The translations under genes and the position numbers were made by a program. Positions 6,791 to 14,009 of a stretch of 21,621 nucleotides of DNA are shown here, one piece after another (within the stretch, counting starts at the first letter, position 1; each line of letters starts with the position of its first letter). Below the pieces are notes generated by a model that was not told where the DNA came from, ran no database searches, and saw only the letters and a program-made list of their open reading frames with translations. Location of the stretch: the NCBI GenBank assembly GCA_934487205.1, contig CAKSRS010000047.1, positions 1 to 21,621 on the forward strand, given 5' to 3'. The DNA comes from an uncultured Clostridia bacterium. Lineage in GTDB: Bacteria > Bacillota > Clostridia > UBA1381.

Positions 6791-7804
6791 GACGAATCCA
6801 AGTTTTTTGTATACCTTCCCTATCGTCTTTTGAGCAATGTACTCGGCACGTTCTGCACCGCGGCGGCAAATGTCGGTCAAATAATCCTTGTCCCCGGTTA
6901 ATTCATCATATCTCTTTCTTATCGGACGAATTTCCTCAACTACCGCCTCGGCAACGTCGGCTTTAAATTCGCCGTAGCCTTTGCCGGCATATTCGGCGGC
7001 GAGCACCTCAATCTCTTTTCCCGTCACAGCCGACATTATCGTAAGCAGATTGTTTATCCCCGCCTTGGTTTCGTCGTCCGGACGATACTCTATCACGCCC
7101 TCGGAATCGGTCACCGCCGATTTGATTTTGTTGGCAATAACCGCAGCGTCGTCCAAAATTGAAATATACGCCTTCGGATTTTCGTCCGACTTGGACATCT
7201 TCTTTGTTGGCTCGGCAAGGCTCATAACCTTTGCGCCCGCCTTCGGCAAAAATCCTTCCGGCATTTTGAAAATCGGCTTGCCATCGCCCTGATACAACGC
7301 ATTAAACCGCTGCGCAATATCCCGCGTGATTTCAATGTGCTGCATCTGATCCTTGCCGACCGGTACCAAATCGGTTTGGTAGAGCAGAATATCCGCTGCC
7401 ATCAAAACCGGATACGTGAAAAGTCCGGCATTTATATTATCGGCATGCTTTGCACATTTATCCTTAAACTGCGTCATACGCGACAACTCGCCCATATAGG
7501 TGAAACAGTTCAGCGCCCACGCCAATTGCGCATGCGCCCGAACCTGCGACTGAATAAAAAGCAGACTCTTTTCCGGGTCAATTCCGCACGCGATATATAT
7601 TTTCAGCAAATCCAGCGTGCGCTTTCTGAGTTCCGCCGGATTTTGGCGAACCGTTATCGCATGCATATCCATCATTGCATATATACAATTGTACTCGTCC
7701 TGAAAACCGACCCAGTTTTTTATCGCTCCCAAATAATTCCCGAGCGTAATATTTCCCGACGGCTGTACGCCGGAAAAAATAATCTTCTTTTCAGTGTTTT
7801 CCAT
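6785..7804 (-). CDS. trpS: Tryptophanyl-tRNA synthetase
   Basis: A 339-residue class I synthetase of normal bacterial length that charges tRNA-Trp with tryptophan. The HIGH-equivalent region is PSGNITLGNY (15-24) and the KMSKS loop is exact at 202-206. Other family marks are VLMAADILLYQTDLVPVGKDQMQH (133-156) and the C-terminal helices. The ATG at 7804 is chosen because AAAGGAAG lies about eight bases upstream. It begins 16 bp after the stop of the aminotransferase gene and is the fourth gene of the gltX operon. No T-box leader is visible. The last bases of the gene, including the stop codon, form one arm of the adjacent long hairpin repeat. Confidence 0.97.
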   Translation of the reverse strand: MENTEKKIIFSGVQPSGNITLGNYLGAIKNWVGFQDEYNCIYAMMDMHAITVRQNPAELRKRTLDLLKIYIACGIDPEKSLLFIQSQVRAHAQLAWALNCFTYMGELSRMTQFKDKCAKHADNINAGLFTYPVLMAADILLYQTDLVPVGKDQMQHIEITRDIAQRFNALYQGDGKPIFKMPEGFLPKAGAKVMSLAEPTKKMSKSDENPKAYISILDDAAVIANKIKSAVTDSEGVIEYRPDDETKAGINNLLTIMSAVTGKEIEVLAAEYAGKGYGEFKADVAEAVVEEIRPIRKRYDELTGDKDYLTDICRRGAERAEYIAQKTIGKVYKKLGFVL

Positions 7805-7820
7805 TATAAATCTTCCTTTC

Positions 7821-9014
7821 TTACAGCAGTTCCGCAAGCACCTTTCCGAGACGCTCCACTGCTGTTTTTATCTTTTCGGGCGTTGCCGAGGAATAGTTCA
7901 GTCTGAACTGGTTTGACGGCGCGTTCATGTCAACGGCAAAGTTTGAGCCGGGCACAATCGCAACCTTTTCCGCCAGGCACTTATCCACAACAGGCGTAAT
8001 ATCCTCAATCGTCGGACACTTACACCACAGAAAGATTCCGCCCTCGGGCACAGTCCACTCGACCTTGCCTTTTGGAAAACACCGCTCCATCGTTTCAAGC
8101 ATAACACGGCATTTTTCGCCGTACAATGCGCGGTTCTTTTCAATATATTCGTCAATATCGTAACGTTTCATAAATTCCGCGCACATCAGCTGCGTCAGCA
8201 TCGGTGTATGCACATCGTTGACCTGTTTCAAAATCTCTATTTTTTCACATATTTTGCTGTCCGCAACGATATACCCCAGACGCATACCCGGCGAAAGAAT
8301 TTTACTGAACGAACCCGCATAAATTACGCGTCCTTCGGTATCCATCGACTTCAGCGTCGGCACATTTTCGCCTGCAAAACGCAAATCGCCGTACGGGTTG
8401 TCCTCCAAAATCAGAACGTCATATTTTGACGCAAGTTCAAGCATCTTTTTTCTCTTTTCGAGCGACATGGTAACGCCCGTCGGATTTTGGAAAGTCGGGA
8501 TTGTATATATCATCTTAACGCCGTTGCTATTCTTCAGCGCAGTTTCCAACCCTTCCATGCTCATTCCGTCCGACTCGACTTCAACGCCCACCAACTCGCA
8601 CTCATATGTGCGGAACGCATTCAGGCTGCCGATAAAACTCGGGCTTTCCACAATAACTTTATCGCCCTTGTTTAAAAGTGCTTTTGCCGTCAAGTCAATG
8701 CCCTGGTTTGCGCCCGTCATTATAATAACGCCGTCGTTTTCGCCGAACGAATCAACCTTCTTTGCGCGCGATACCGCGCACTCCTTCATGCCCGGGTGAC
8801 CGTCGGTCGTGCCGTACTGCAGCGCAAGAGTCGGATTTTCACGCAGAATATCCCCCGCAATTTCCGACAGTTCAGCGCCCGGGAACAGCTCCGACGCCGG
8901 GTTTCCGCCCGCGAGCGATATTATCGCCGGGTCTGCCATTCGCTTGAACATCTCACGAATTGCCGAACCCTTCATATTTCTTACTCTGTCCGCAAAAAAA
9001 TTCGTATATTCCAT
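7821..9014 (-). CDS. PLP-dependent class I/II aminotransferase
   Basis: A 397-residue fold-type I aminotransferase. Lys238 in AGSFSKILSPGMRLGY should carry the PLP. Asp205 and Tyr208 in LEDNPYGD and Asn177 in QNPTG match cofactor-contacting positions, and YGTTDGHPGMKE (67-78) is typical of the 2-aminoadipate aminotransferase (LysN/Aro8-like) branch. There is no N-terminal GntR helix-turn-helix, so it is a stand-alone enzyme and not a MocR regulator. The amino donor cannot be named. The start at 9014 is preferred over 9041: AAGGGAG lies 11 bases upstream of it, whereas 9041 has no site. It sits between glnS (39-bp gap) and trpS (16-bp gap) in one operon, an unusual partner for three tRNA synthetases. 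Confidence 0.9.
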   Translation of the reverse strand: MEYTNFFADRVRNMKGSAIREMFKRMADPAIISLAGGNPASELFPGAELSEIAGDILRENPTLALQYGTTDGHPGMKECAVSRAKKVDSFGENDGVIIMTGANQGIDLTAKALLNKGDKVIVESPSFIGSLNAFRTYECELVGVEVESDGMSMEGLETALKNSNGVKMIYTIPTFQNPTGVTMSLEKRKKMLELASKYDVLILEDNPYGDLRFAGENVPTLKSMDTEGRVIYAGSFSKILSPGMRLGYIVADSKICEKIEILKQVNDVHTPMLTQLMCAEFMKRYDIDEYIEKNRALYGEKCRVMLETMERCFPKGKVEWTVPEGGIFLWCKCPTIEDITPVVDKCLAEKVAIVPGSNFAVDMNAPSNQFRLNYSSATPEKIKTAVERLGKVLAELL

Positions 9015-9053
9015 TTGTGTAATTTCTCCCTTCACGCACATTTATCCGCATAA

Positions 9054-10724
9054 TTATTCCGTTTTTACTTTTGCCCAGCTGTCCTTCAGCGCAACCGTGC
9101 GGTTTATTATTATATTATCCGCCGTCGAATCCTTATCCACGCAGAAATATCCCAAACGCAGGAATTGGAAGGTATCCCCCGGATTTATTTCCTTCAGATT
9201 GCTCTCAAGCTTGCAGCCCGTCAGCGTTTCAACCGAATTGGGGTTCAGATTTTCTACAAAACTGCCGACCTTGCTCTCGTCGGACGGGTTTTCCACATTA
9301 AACAATCGCTCATACAAATTAACCGTCGCGTCAATCGCATGTTCTGCCGATACCCAATGGATTGTACCCTTAACCTTTCTGCCGTCCGGCGAATCGCCGC
9401 CGCGTGTTGCCGGGTCATAAGTACAGTGAACCTCGGTGACGTTTCCATTGCTGTCCTTTACGCATGAGGTCGCCGTTACGTAGTATGCGCTCTTTAGACG
9501 CACTTCCCTGCCGATTGACAGACGGAAATACTTTTTCGGCGCGTCCTCCATAAAGTCCTCCGCCTCTATCCACAAGTTCTTTGAAAATTCAACGGTGCGC
9601 TTGCCAAGCTCCGGCTGCTGCGGATTTATCTCCACTTCCAGCTCCTCTGTTTTTCCCTCGGGATAGTTGTCTATAACAAGCTTAATCGGGCGCAAAACCG
9701 CCATAGCACGCGGCGCCTTTTGGTTCAAATCTTCACGCACGCAAAATTCCAAAAGCGAGAAATCTATTACACTGTTCGCCTTTGCAACACCGATTCTGTC
9801 GCAAAAATCGCGGATTGCCGCGGCTGTGTAACCGCGTCGGCGCATACCGCAGAGGGTGCCCATACGCGGGTCGTCCCAACCCGAGACAATGCCGTCATTA
9901 ACAAGCTTTAAGCACTTTCTTTTGCTCGTCAGCGTATAGTTTAAATTCATTCTCGCAAACTCAATCTGGCGCGACGGGTGCTCAAATCCGAGCTCCTTCA
10001 AAACCCAGTCATAAAGCGGTCTGTGATCCTCAAACTCCAGCGAGCAAAGCGAATGTGTTACGCCCTCGACCGTGTCGGAAATGGGGTGCGCAAAGTCATA
10101 CATCGGATATACGCACCACTTATCGCCCGTGCGGTGGTGGCTCTGATGCATGATTCTGTAAATTACCGGGTCGCGCATATTCAAATTCGGCGACGCCATG
10201 TCGATTTTTGCACGCAGAACCTTTGCGCCGTTTTCAAATTCACCGTCCGTCATGCGCCTAAAAAGCTCCAGATTTTCTTCAATGCTGCGGTTTCTGTACG
10301 GACTTTCCTTACCCGGTTCGGTAAGAGTTCCGCGGTATCTGCGGATTTCGTCCGCCGTGGAATCGTCCACATATGCCTTGCCGAGCTTAATCAACTTAAC
10401 GGCACATTCATAAATATCATCAAAATAATCGGACGCATACAAAACTTTGTCCCATTTAAAGCCGAGCCACTTAATATCTTCCATAATCGCGTCAACATAT
10501 TCGACATCCTCTTTCGACGGATTCGTGTCGTCAAGGCGAAGATTACATGTCCCGTGGTATTTTTCCGCATTGCCGAAATCTATGCATATTGCCTTTGCGT
10601 GACCGACATGCAGATATCCGTTCGGCTCGGGCGGAAAACGCGTCTGTACATGCGAATATACTCCGTCCGCAAGGTCTTTTTCTATTGCTTCTTCAATAAA
10701 ATTTCTTGTTCTCATTTCTTCCAT
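9054..10724 (-). CDS. glnS: Glutaminyl-tRNA synthetase
   Basis: A 556-residue class Ib synthetase. The HIGH motif is in PPEPNGYLHVGHAK (31-44), followed by RLDDTNPSKED as in GlnRS, and the KMSKS-like loop is TLTSKRK (264-270), where the usual Met is replaced by Thr. The C-terminal half (about 340-556) has the two-barrel anticodon-binding layout of GlnRS, including IWVSAEHA-like and RLGYFCVD segments. Length matches bacterial GlnRS. Many Bacillota lack this enzyme and make Gln-tRNA by amidation of Glu-tRNA, so its presence is notable. It starts 26 bp after the gltX stop with AGGGAG upstream, so the two are cotranscribed. An in-frame ATG three codons later is a possible alternative start. Confidence 0.96.
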   Translation of the reverse strand: MEEMRTRNFIEEAIEKDLADGVYSHVQTRFPPEPNGYLHVGHAKAICIDFGNAEKYHGTCNLRLDDTNPSKEDVEYVDAIMEDIKWLGFKWDKVLYASDYFDDIYECAVKLIKLGKAYVDDSTADEIRRYRGTLTEPGKESPYRNRSIEENLELFRRMTDGEFENGAKVLRAKIDMASPNLNMRDPVIYRIMHQSHHRTGDKWCVYPMYDFAHPISDTVEGVTHSLCSLEFEDHRPLYDWVLKELGFEHPSRQIEFARMNLNYTLTSKRKCLKLVNDGIVSGWDDPRMGTLCGMRRRGYTAAAIRDFCDRIGVAKANSVIDFSLLEFCVREDLNQKAPRAMAVLRPIKLVIDNYPEGKTEELEVEINPQQPELGKRTVEFSKNLWIEAEDFMEDAPKKYFRLSIGREVRLKSAYYVTATSCVKDSNGNVTEVHCTYDPATRGGDSPDGRKVKGTIHWVSAEHAIDATVNLYERLFNVENPSDESKVGSFVENLNPNSVETLTGCKLESNLKEINPGDTFQFLRLGYFCVDKDSTADNIIINRTVALKDSWAKVKTE

Positions 10725-10750
10725 ATTTCCTGAACTCCCTTCGTAAAGAC

Positions 10751-12403
10751 CTATTTCAAAGTTTCTATGGCTTTATCCACTCTTGCCGAAAACTCGTCAT
10801 AGCCGAGCGTCTGCAAGATTTCGTATAAATCGGGCGTATTCCGTCTGCCCGTAACCGCGACGCGTATTACCGACGCCACATCACCGACATGCCCCTTGAA
10901 ATCGTCCGGATTCTTTTTATATACCTTCGGCGCCTTCGCATAGCCGAGATTTTCCGCCATTTCACGCACTTTCGGGAACCATTCGTCGCCCGTTTCACTC
11001 GGCGAATATACTGACTTATATGCGTCCAAAATTTCAATCATATCCGCATTTGACAGATTGTCCTGCCATTCGTATTCCGTCGGTGCAAAGAAGAAATACT
11101 TTGTGTAATACACGGCGTCCTGCCATTTTGCAATATCTTTTCTCGGCTTTTCATTCCCGCGCTCTATTCCGAAAATGCGCACGGCGTAATCTTTGTTTTC
11201 ATTCAAAAGTTTTGCAAATTCCGCATCATATTTCTGCGCCCATTCCGAAACATTTGCAAAAACTTCCTCCTTCGTCAGACGGCAGATATAATTTTTACTT
11301 ATATCGTTCAGCTTTAAAAGATCAAAAAGCGCGCCCGCCTTGCTCATATTCGACAGCTTGAAATCAAACTCATCGCTTGACACGTCCGGATTTGCCGTGC
11401 GCCATTCTTCATAATTGGAATTTGCGATCGTCAGAAGATATTCAAGCACCGCTTCCTTAGGATATCCTACCTCATGATAGTATGTTACGGCAGCCTCGGG
11501 ATCCTTTCTTTTGGACAGCTTGCGTTTGCCGCCCGTCTCCGCGTCTTCCTTCATAATCGGCGAGATGTGCGCATAGCGCGGCGTTTCAAATCCGAGCACA
11601 TCAAACAGCTGCAGATGTATCGGTGCGGAGGAAATCCATTCGTCGCCGCGGATTACGTCCGTTGTGCCCATGAGATGGTCGTCCACGGCATGTGCAAAAT
11701 GATATGTCGGTATTCCGTCGGTTTTTAACAGCACTATATCCTGCACATTTTCAGGCATCTCTATCGTGCCCTTTATCGCGTCATCAAAACTGATGCGCCT
11801 GTCCTCACTGCCGGGTGATTTTAGCCGTACAACATACGGCTTACCGTCTTTTATATTTTTTTCTATTTCATCAAAACTGAGACTGCGGCAGTGCGCAAAT
11901 TCGCCGTAATATCCCGGATTTTGCTTGTTTGCCTCCTGTTTTCTGCGCGTCTCGTCCAGTTCTTCCGCCGTGCAGAAACACGGATACGCAAGCCCCTTTT
12001 CCACAAGACTCTTGCAGTATGTTTGGTAAATATCTTTTCGTCTGCTTTGCATATACGGGCCGTATTCACCGATTTCCTCGGTTTCGGTCATCATGCCCTC
12101 GTCTATCTTTATGCCGAACTGCTTAAGTCCGTTTACTATTCCCGTAACGCCGTTTTCCACCTCACGCTTTTTATCGGTATCTTCAATCCGCAAGAAAAAT
12201 ACGCCGCCCGTTTTATGTGCCGTCCGCTCCGCAACAAATGCGGCAAAAAGTCCGCCTATGTGCAGAAATCCCGTCGGACTCGGCGCAAATCTCGTAACCT
12301 TTGCACCGTCTGCAAGATTTCTTTTCGGATATCTTTTTGCAATATCCTGCGGCGTTTCCGTTATATCCGGAAAGAGCAGCTCCGCCAGCTTTTTATTATC
12401 CAT
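10751..12403 (-). CDS. gltX: Glutamyl-tRNA synthetase
   Basis: A 550-residue class Ib synthetase, longer than the roughly 480 residues of many bacterial GluRS but in the range of the clostridial long form. The HIGH region is FAPSPTGFLHIGG (39-51), RIEDTDKKR follows (72-80), and the KMSKS-like loop is KLSKRK (295-300). The C-terminal helical anticodon-binding part begins near residue 350. It attaches glutamate to tRNA-Glu; whether it also charges tRNA-Gln is unclear, and the glnS gene next door makes that unnecessary. The start has GGAGGAAG about eight bases upstream. It is the first gene of the operon gltX-glnS-aminotransferase-trpS, driven by the promoter at 12445-12473. Confidence 0.97.
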   Translation of the reverse strand: MDNKKLAELLFPDITETPQDIAKRYPKRNLADGAKVTRFAPSPTGFLHIGGLFAAFVAERTAHKTGGVFFLRIEDTDKKREVENGVTGIVNGLKQFGIKIDEGMMTETEEIGEYGPYMQSRRKDIYQTYCKSLVEKGLAYPCFCTAEELDETRRKQEANKQNPGYYGEFAHCRSLSFDEIEKNIKDGKPYVVRLKSPGSEDRRISFDDAIKGTIEMPENVQDIVLLKTDGIPTYHFAHAVDDHLMGTTDVIRGDEWISSAPIHLQLFDVLGFETPRYAHISPIMKEDAETGGKRKLSKRKDPEAAVTYYHEVGYPKEAVLEYLLTIANSNYEEWRTANPDVSSDEFDFKLSNMSKAGALFDLLKLNDISKNYICRLTKEEVFANVSEWAQKYDAEFAKLLNENKDYAVRIFGIERGNEKPRKDIAKWQDAVYYTKYFFFAPTEYEWQDNLSNADMIEILDAYKSVYSPSETGDEWFPKVREMAENLGYAKAPKVYKKNPDDFKGHVGDVASVIRVAVTGRRNTPDLYEILQTLGYDEFSARVDKAIETLK

Positions 12404-12444
12404 AAATTCTTCCTCCGTATTCCAAATTACAAATATACTATTTT

Positions 12445-12473
12445 ATTATACAACCTTTCGCCGCCAATATCAA
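12445..12473 (-). promoter_or_regulatory. Promoter of the gltX operon
   Basis: On the minus strand, TTGATA (complement of 12468-12473), a 17-bp spacer and a perfect TATAAT (complement of 12445-12450). Transcription should start near 12438, leaving a leader of about 35 nt, too short for a T-box. A hairpin AACGAAAA/TTTTCGTT (12480-12487 and 12498-12505) lies just upstream of the -35 box and could be an operator. Confidence 0.85.
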
Positions 12474-12532
12474 GCAAATAACGAAAAAAATCCGCAATTT
12501 TCGTTAAAATGACGGCAAAATCGGTCTTAAAA

Positions 12533-12577
12533 GAAAATGAGCCGTTAAAAAGCAACAGCTTTCTTCGGCTCATTTTC
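12533..12577 (-). terminator. Strong orphan hairpin with minus-strand T tail
   Basis: GAAAATGAGCCG (12533-12544) and CGGCTCATTTTC (12566-12577) form a perfect 12-bp stem, with a further AAAGC/GCTTT pairing inside. Only on the minus strand is it followed by a T run (CTTTT), so it looks like a terminator for minus-strand transcription. Yet no minus-strand gene lies between it and the plus-strand gene at 12757. A second inverted repeat, GGTAAT (12582-12587) and ATTACC (12612-12617), sits beside it. The rest of the 353-bp gap holds the gltX promoter and the leader of the next gene. Confidence 0.6.
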
Positions 12578-12674
12578 AGGGGGTAATGTATTTTGTGAGG
12601 TTATTTATATTATTACCGCAAATTTAATTGTTATACATATTTTTTTGCATACATATAAATAAATGACGGAACTG

Positions 12675-12740
12675 ACGGCTTTTCAGCCGTGCCGCCGCGC
12701 ACTGCCGTGTCCGCAGCAGCGCGCATTTACCATTGCGGAC
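12675..12740 (+). promoter_or_regulatory. Structured leader of the propeller-like gene
   Basis: Two hairpins: ACGGCT-TTTC-AGCCGT (12675-12690) and GTCCGCA (12709-12715) with TGCGGAC (12734-12740). The second ends immediately before the GGAAAGG ribosome binding site (12741-12747). Upstream (12620-12662) is A/T-rich DNA with no clear promoter; TTGTTA and TATAAA occur but 20 bp apart. Confidence 0.5.
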
Positions 12741-12756
12741 GGAAAGGCAATTTTTT

Positions 12757-13785
12757 ATGACTAATTTTTTAATCATGCCCGGCGGCGCTGCCGAGCATTA
12801 CTTTTTCAGACCGTACGAAGGAATATGCATGCGCAGCCGCAAACCGGACGGTTTATGGCAGGAGCGCGTACCGGTTATCGAAAAGGGCAGGGACGGCTTT
12901 GCCGTTTACGCCGACAAAGGCGGCACGGTGCATCTTATATGCGTCAATGCCGAGAACAAACTTATCTACGCCGTACGCAAGGACGGAATATGGAAAAAGT
13001 ACGTTTTGTCCACGCTTAATGAAGATATTTATGTATCGCGTATGCAGCTGTACAGCGTCGGCAGCAGATTAAATCTGCTTTATTCCGCGCTTTACAATGG
13101 CGAAACGCTGCTTATCCACTGTATTCTCGGCGACCACGCCAAGCCCTCCACCATCGCGTCGCTCGATTCACCGCATTTTTGCGTTTTCGGCGACAGGGTA
13201 TACTGCACCAATGCACAGGGCGAGCTCGGATACATTGTCCTCGCGGACGAAAAACCGACAGGGTTTAACAAGCTTTATGACGACGCGCACAGCTGCTCTC
13301 TGCGCACCATCGGCGGCAAGGAAATCATGCTTTTCGAGCGCGACTCCAAGCTTTTCGTAAACGGTGAGGAGATCCTGTATGATAACCGTCTTGAGCAGCC
13401 GGTTTGTGTAAAGGGCGCCGACAACCGTTTGTATATCATGTGGAAAAGCGGGAGTTTTGTGCGGTACATAACCAGCTTTAACGGCGGAGCAACATGGAGT
13501 GAGCCCATGCGGTTTATGAGCACGGGCAACACCGTTTCGCTTTATACCGCACAGGAGGGCGAAAACTTCTTCAGCTACTACGGATATCACAATGCGAATG
13601 AGCTTACTCTCCTTGCAAAGCCGAACATTTTTGACGCATCTGCCGATTACGCAATACCCGCAAAAACGGAACTGGAAAAACTGAAATCCGCTCTTGACAC
13701 CACCCGCCGCGAAATTGCCGACACAAAGAGCGAACTTTCACGCCTGGGGCAGGTATTGGAAAACCTCCGCGGAACAAAGCAATAA
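12757..13785 (+). CDS. Propeller-like protein with C-terminal coiled coil, function unknown
   Basis: A 342-residue protein without signal peptide or membrane segment. The body is made of repeated beta-rich units with the rhythm of a sialidase-type propeller: residues about 15-45, 50-85 (LIYAVRKDGIW), 95-125, 140-165, 190-210 and 222-250. The last carries SFNGGATW (240-247), close to the Asp-box SxDxGxTW with Asn for Asp. Residues about 303-338 form a predicted coiled coil of K, E, L and R. I know of similar hypothetical proteins in clostridia but no assigned function. No catalytic sialidase arginine triad can be recognised, so an enzyme role is not claimed. The start at 12757 is set by GGAAAGG nine bases upstream; an ATG eight codons earlier lies inside the leader hairpin. 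It is a single-gene unit. Confidence 0.8.
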   Translation: MTNFLIMPGGAAEHYFFRPYEGICMRSRKPDGLWQERVPVIEKGRDGFAVYADKGGTVHLICVNAENKLIYAVRKDGIWKKYVLSTLNEDIYVSRMQLYSVGSRLNLLYSALYNGETLLIHCILGDHAKPSTIASLDSPHFCVFGDRVYCTNAQGELGYIVLADEKPTGFNKLYDDAHSCSLRTIGGKEIMLFERDSKLFVNGEEILYDNRLEQPVCVKGADNRLYIMWKSGSFVRYITSFNGGATWSEPMRFMSTGNTVSLYTAQEGENFFSYYGYHNANELTLLAKPNIFDASADYAIPAKTELEKLKSALDTTRREIADTKSELSRLGQVLENLRGTKQ

Positions 13786-13837
13786 AAAATGTATTTTTTC
13801 ATCTACTTTTGAAGTGATAGGAAAAATGTTTCAGAAG

Positions 13838-13891
13838 GAACAAACCGAACCCGACGGCGTACGTGTGTACTCCGAGAGGCTCGGTTTGTTC
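13838..13891. repeat. 54-bp quasi-palindromic element after the propeller gene
   Basis: GAACAAACCGA (13838-13848) and TCGGTTTGTTC (13881-13891) are perfect 11-bp inverted arms around an apex CGGCGTAC-GTGT-GTACTCCG (13855-13874). The central 24 bp (13853-13876) equal those of the trpS-end element (6726-6749) except at two loop positions, while the outer arms are different. No T tract follows, so it is not a standard terminator. Confidence 0.85.
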
Positions 13892-13900
13892 GCAGTAAAA

Positions 13901-13934
13901 GGTATTTAAATCAAGAAAATTCAAATAAAATACC
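13901..13934. other. A/T-rich inverted repeat in the 13786-14009 gap
   Basis: GGTATTT (13901-13907) and AAATACC (13928-13934) form a 7-bp stem with a 20-base loop, followed by ATTATTTTTG. It might help terminate the plus-strand gene but is weak. Confidence 0.3.
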
Positions 13935-13953
13935 ATTATTTTTGCTTATACCC

Positions 13954-14006
13954 GTCCGGCGCGTTCTCTTGCGTACCCTTGTACGCCGACCGAGTACACG
14001 CCGAAC
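13954..14006. repeat. Quasi-palindromic element beside the large secreted protein gene
   Basis: The apex is GCGTAC-CCTT-GTACGC (13971-13986), a perfect 6-bp stem with a 4-base loop. The left flank (from 13954) and right flank (to 14006) remain partly complementary further out (GTCCGGCGCGTTCTC against GAGTACACGCCGAAC). The right end stops three bases before the stop codon of the minus-strand gene at 14010. It shares the apex design of the other repeats in the window. Confidence 0.65.
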
Positions 14007-14009
14007 AGC

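Noticed and set aside
6445..6901. Short open frames on both strands in the trpS-tagO gap
   Set aside because: They arise from the 107-bp tandem repeats and lack translation signals.
9978..10733. Plus-strand open frame of 251 codons opposite glnS
   Set aside because: It is antisense to a well-conserved synthetase, lacks a ribosome binding site, and its translation shows no family features.
12404..12756. T-box riboswitch upstream of gltX
   Set aside because: No T-box consensus (AGGGTGGNACCGCG-like) on the minus strand, and the consensus promoter leaves a leader of only about 35 nt.
6685..14006. Integron attC sites, suggested by quasi-palindromes after gene ends
   Set aside because: The attC core GTTRRRY/RYYYAAC pairs are not found, genes lie in operons rather than a cassette array, and no integrase is visible.
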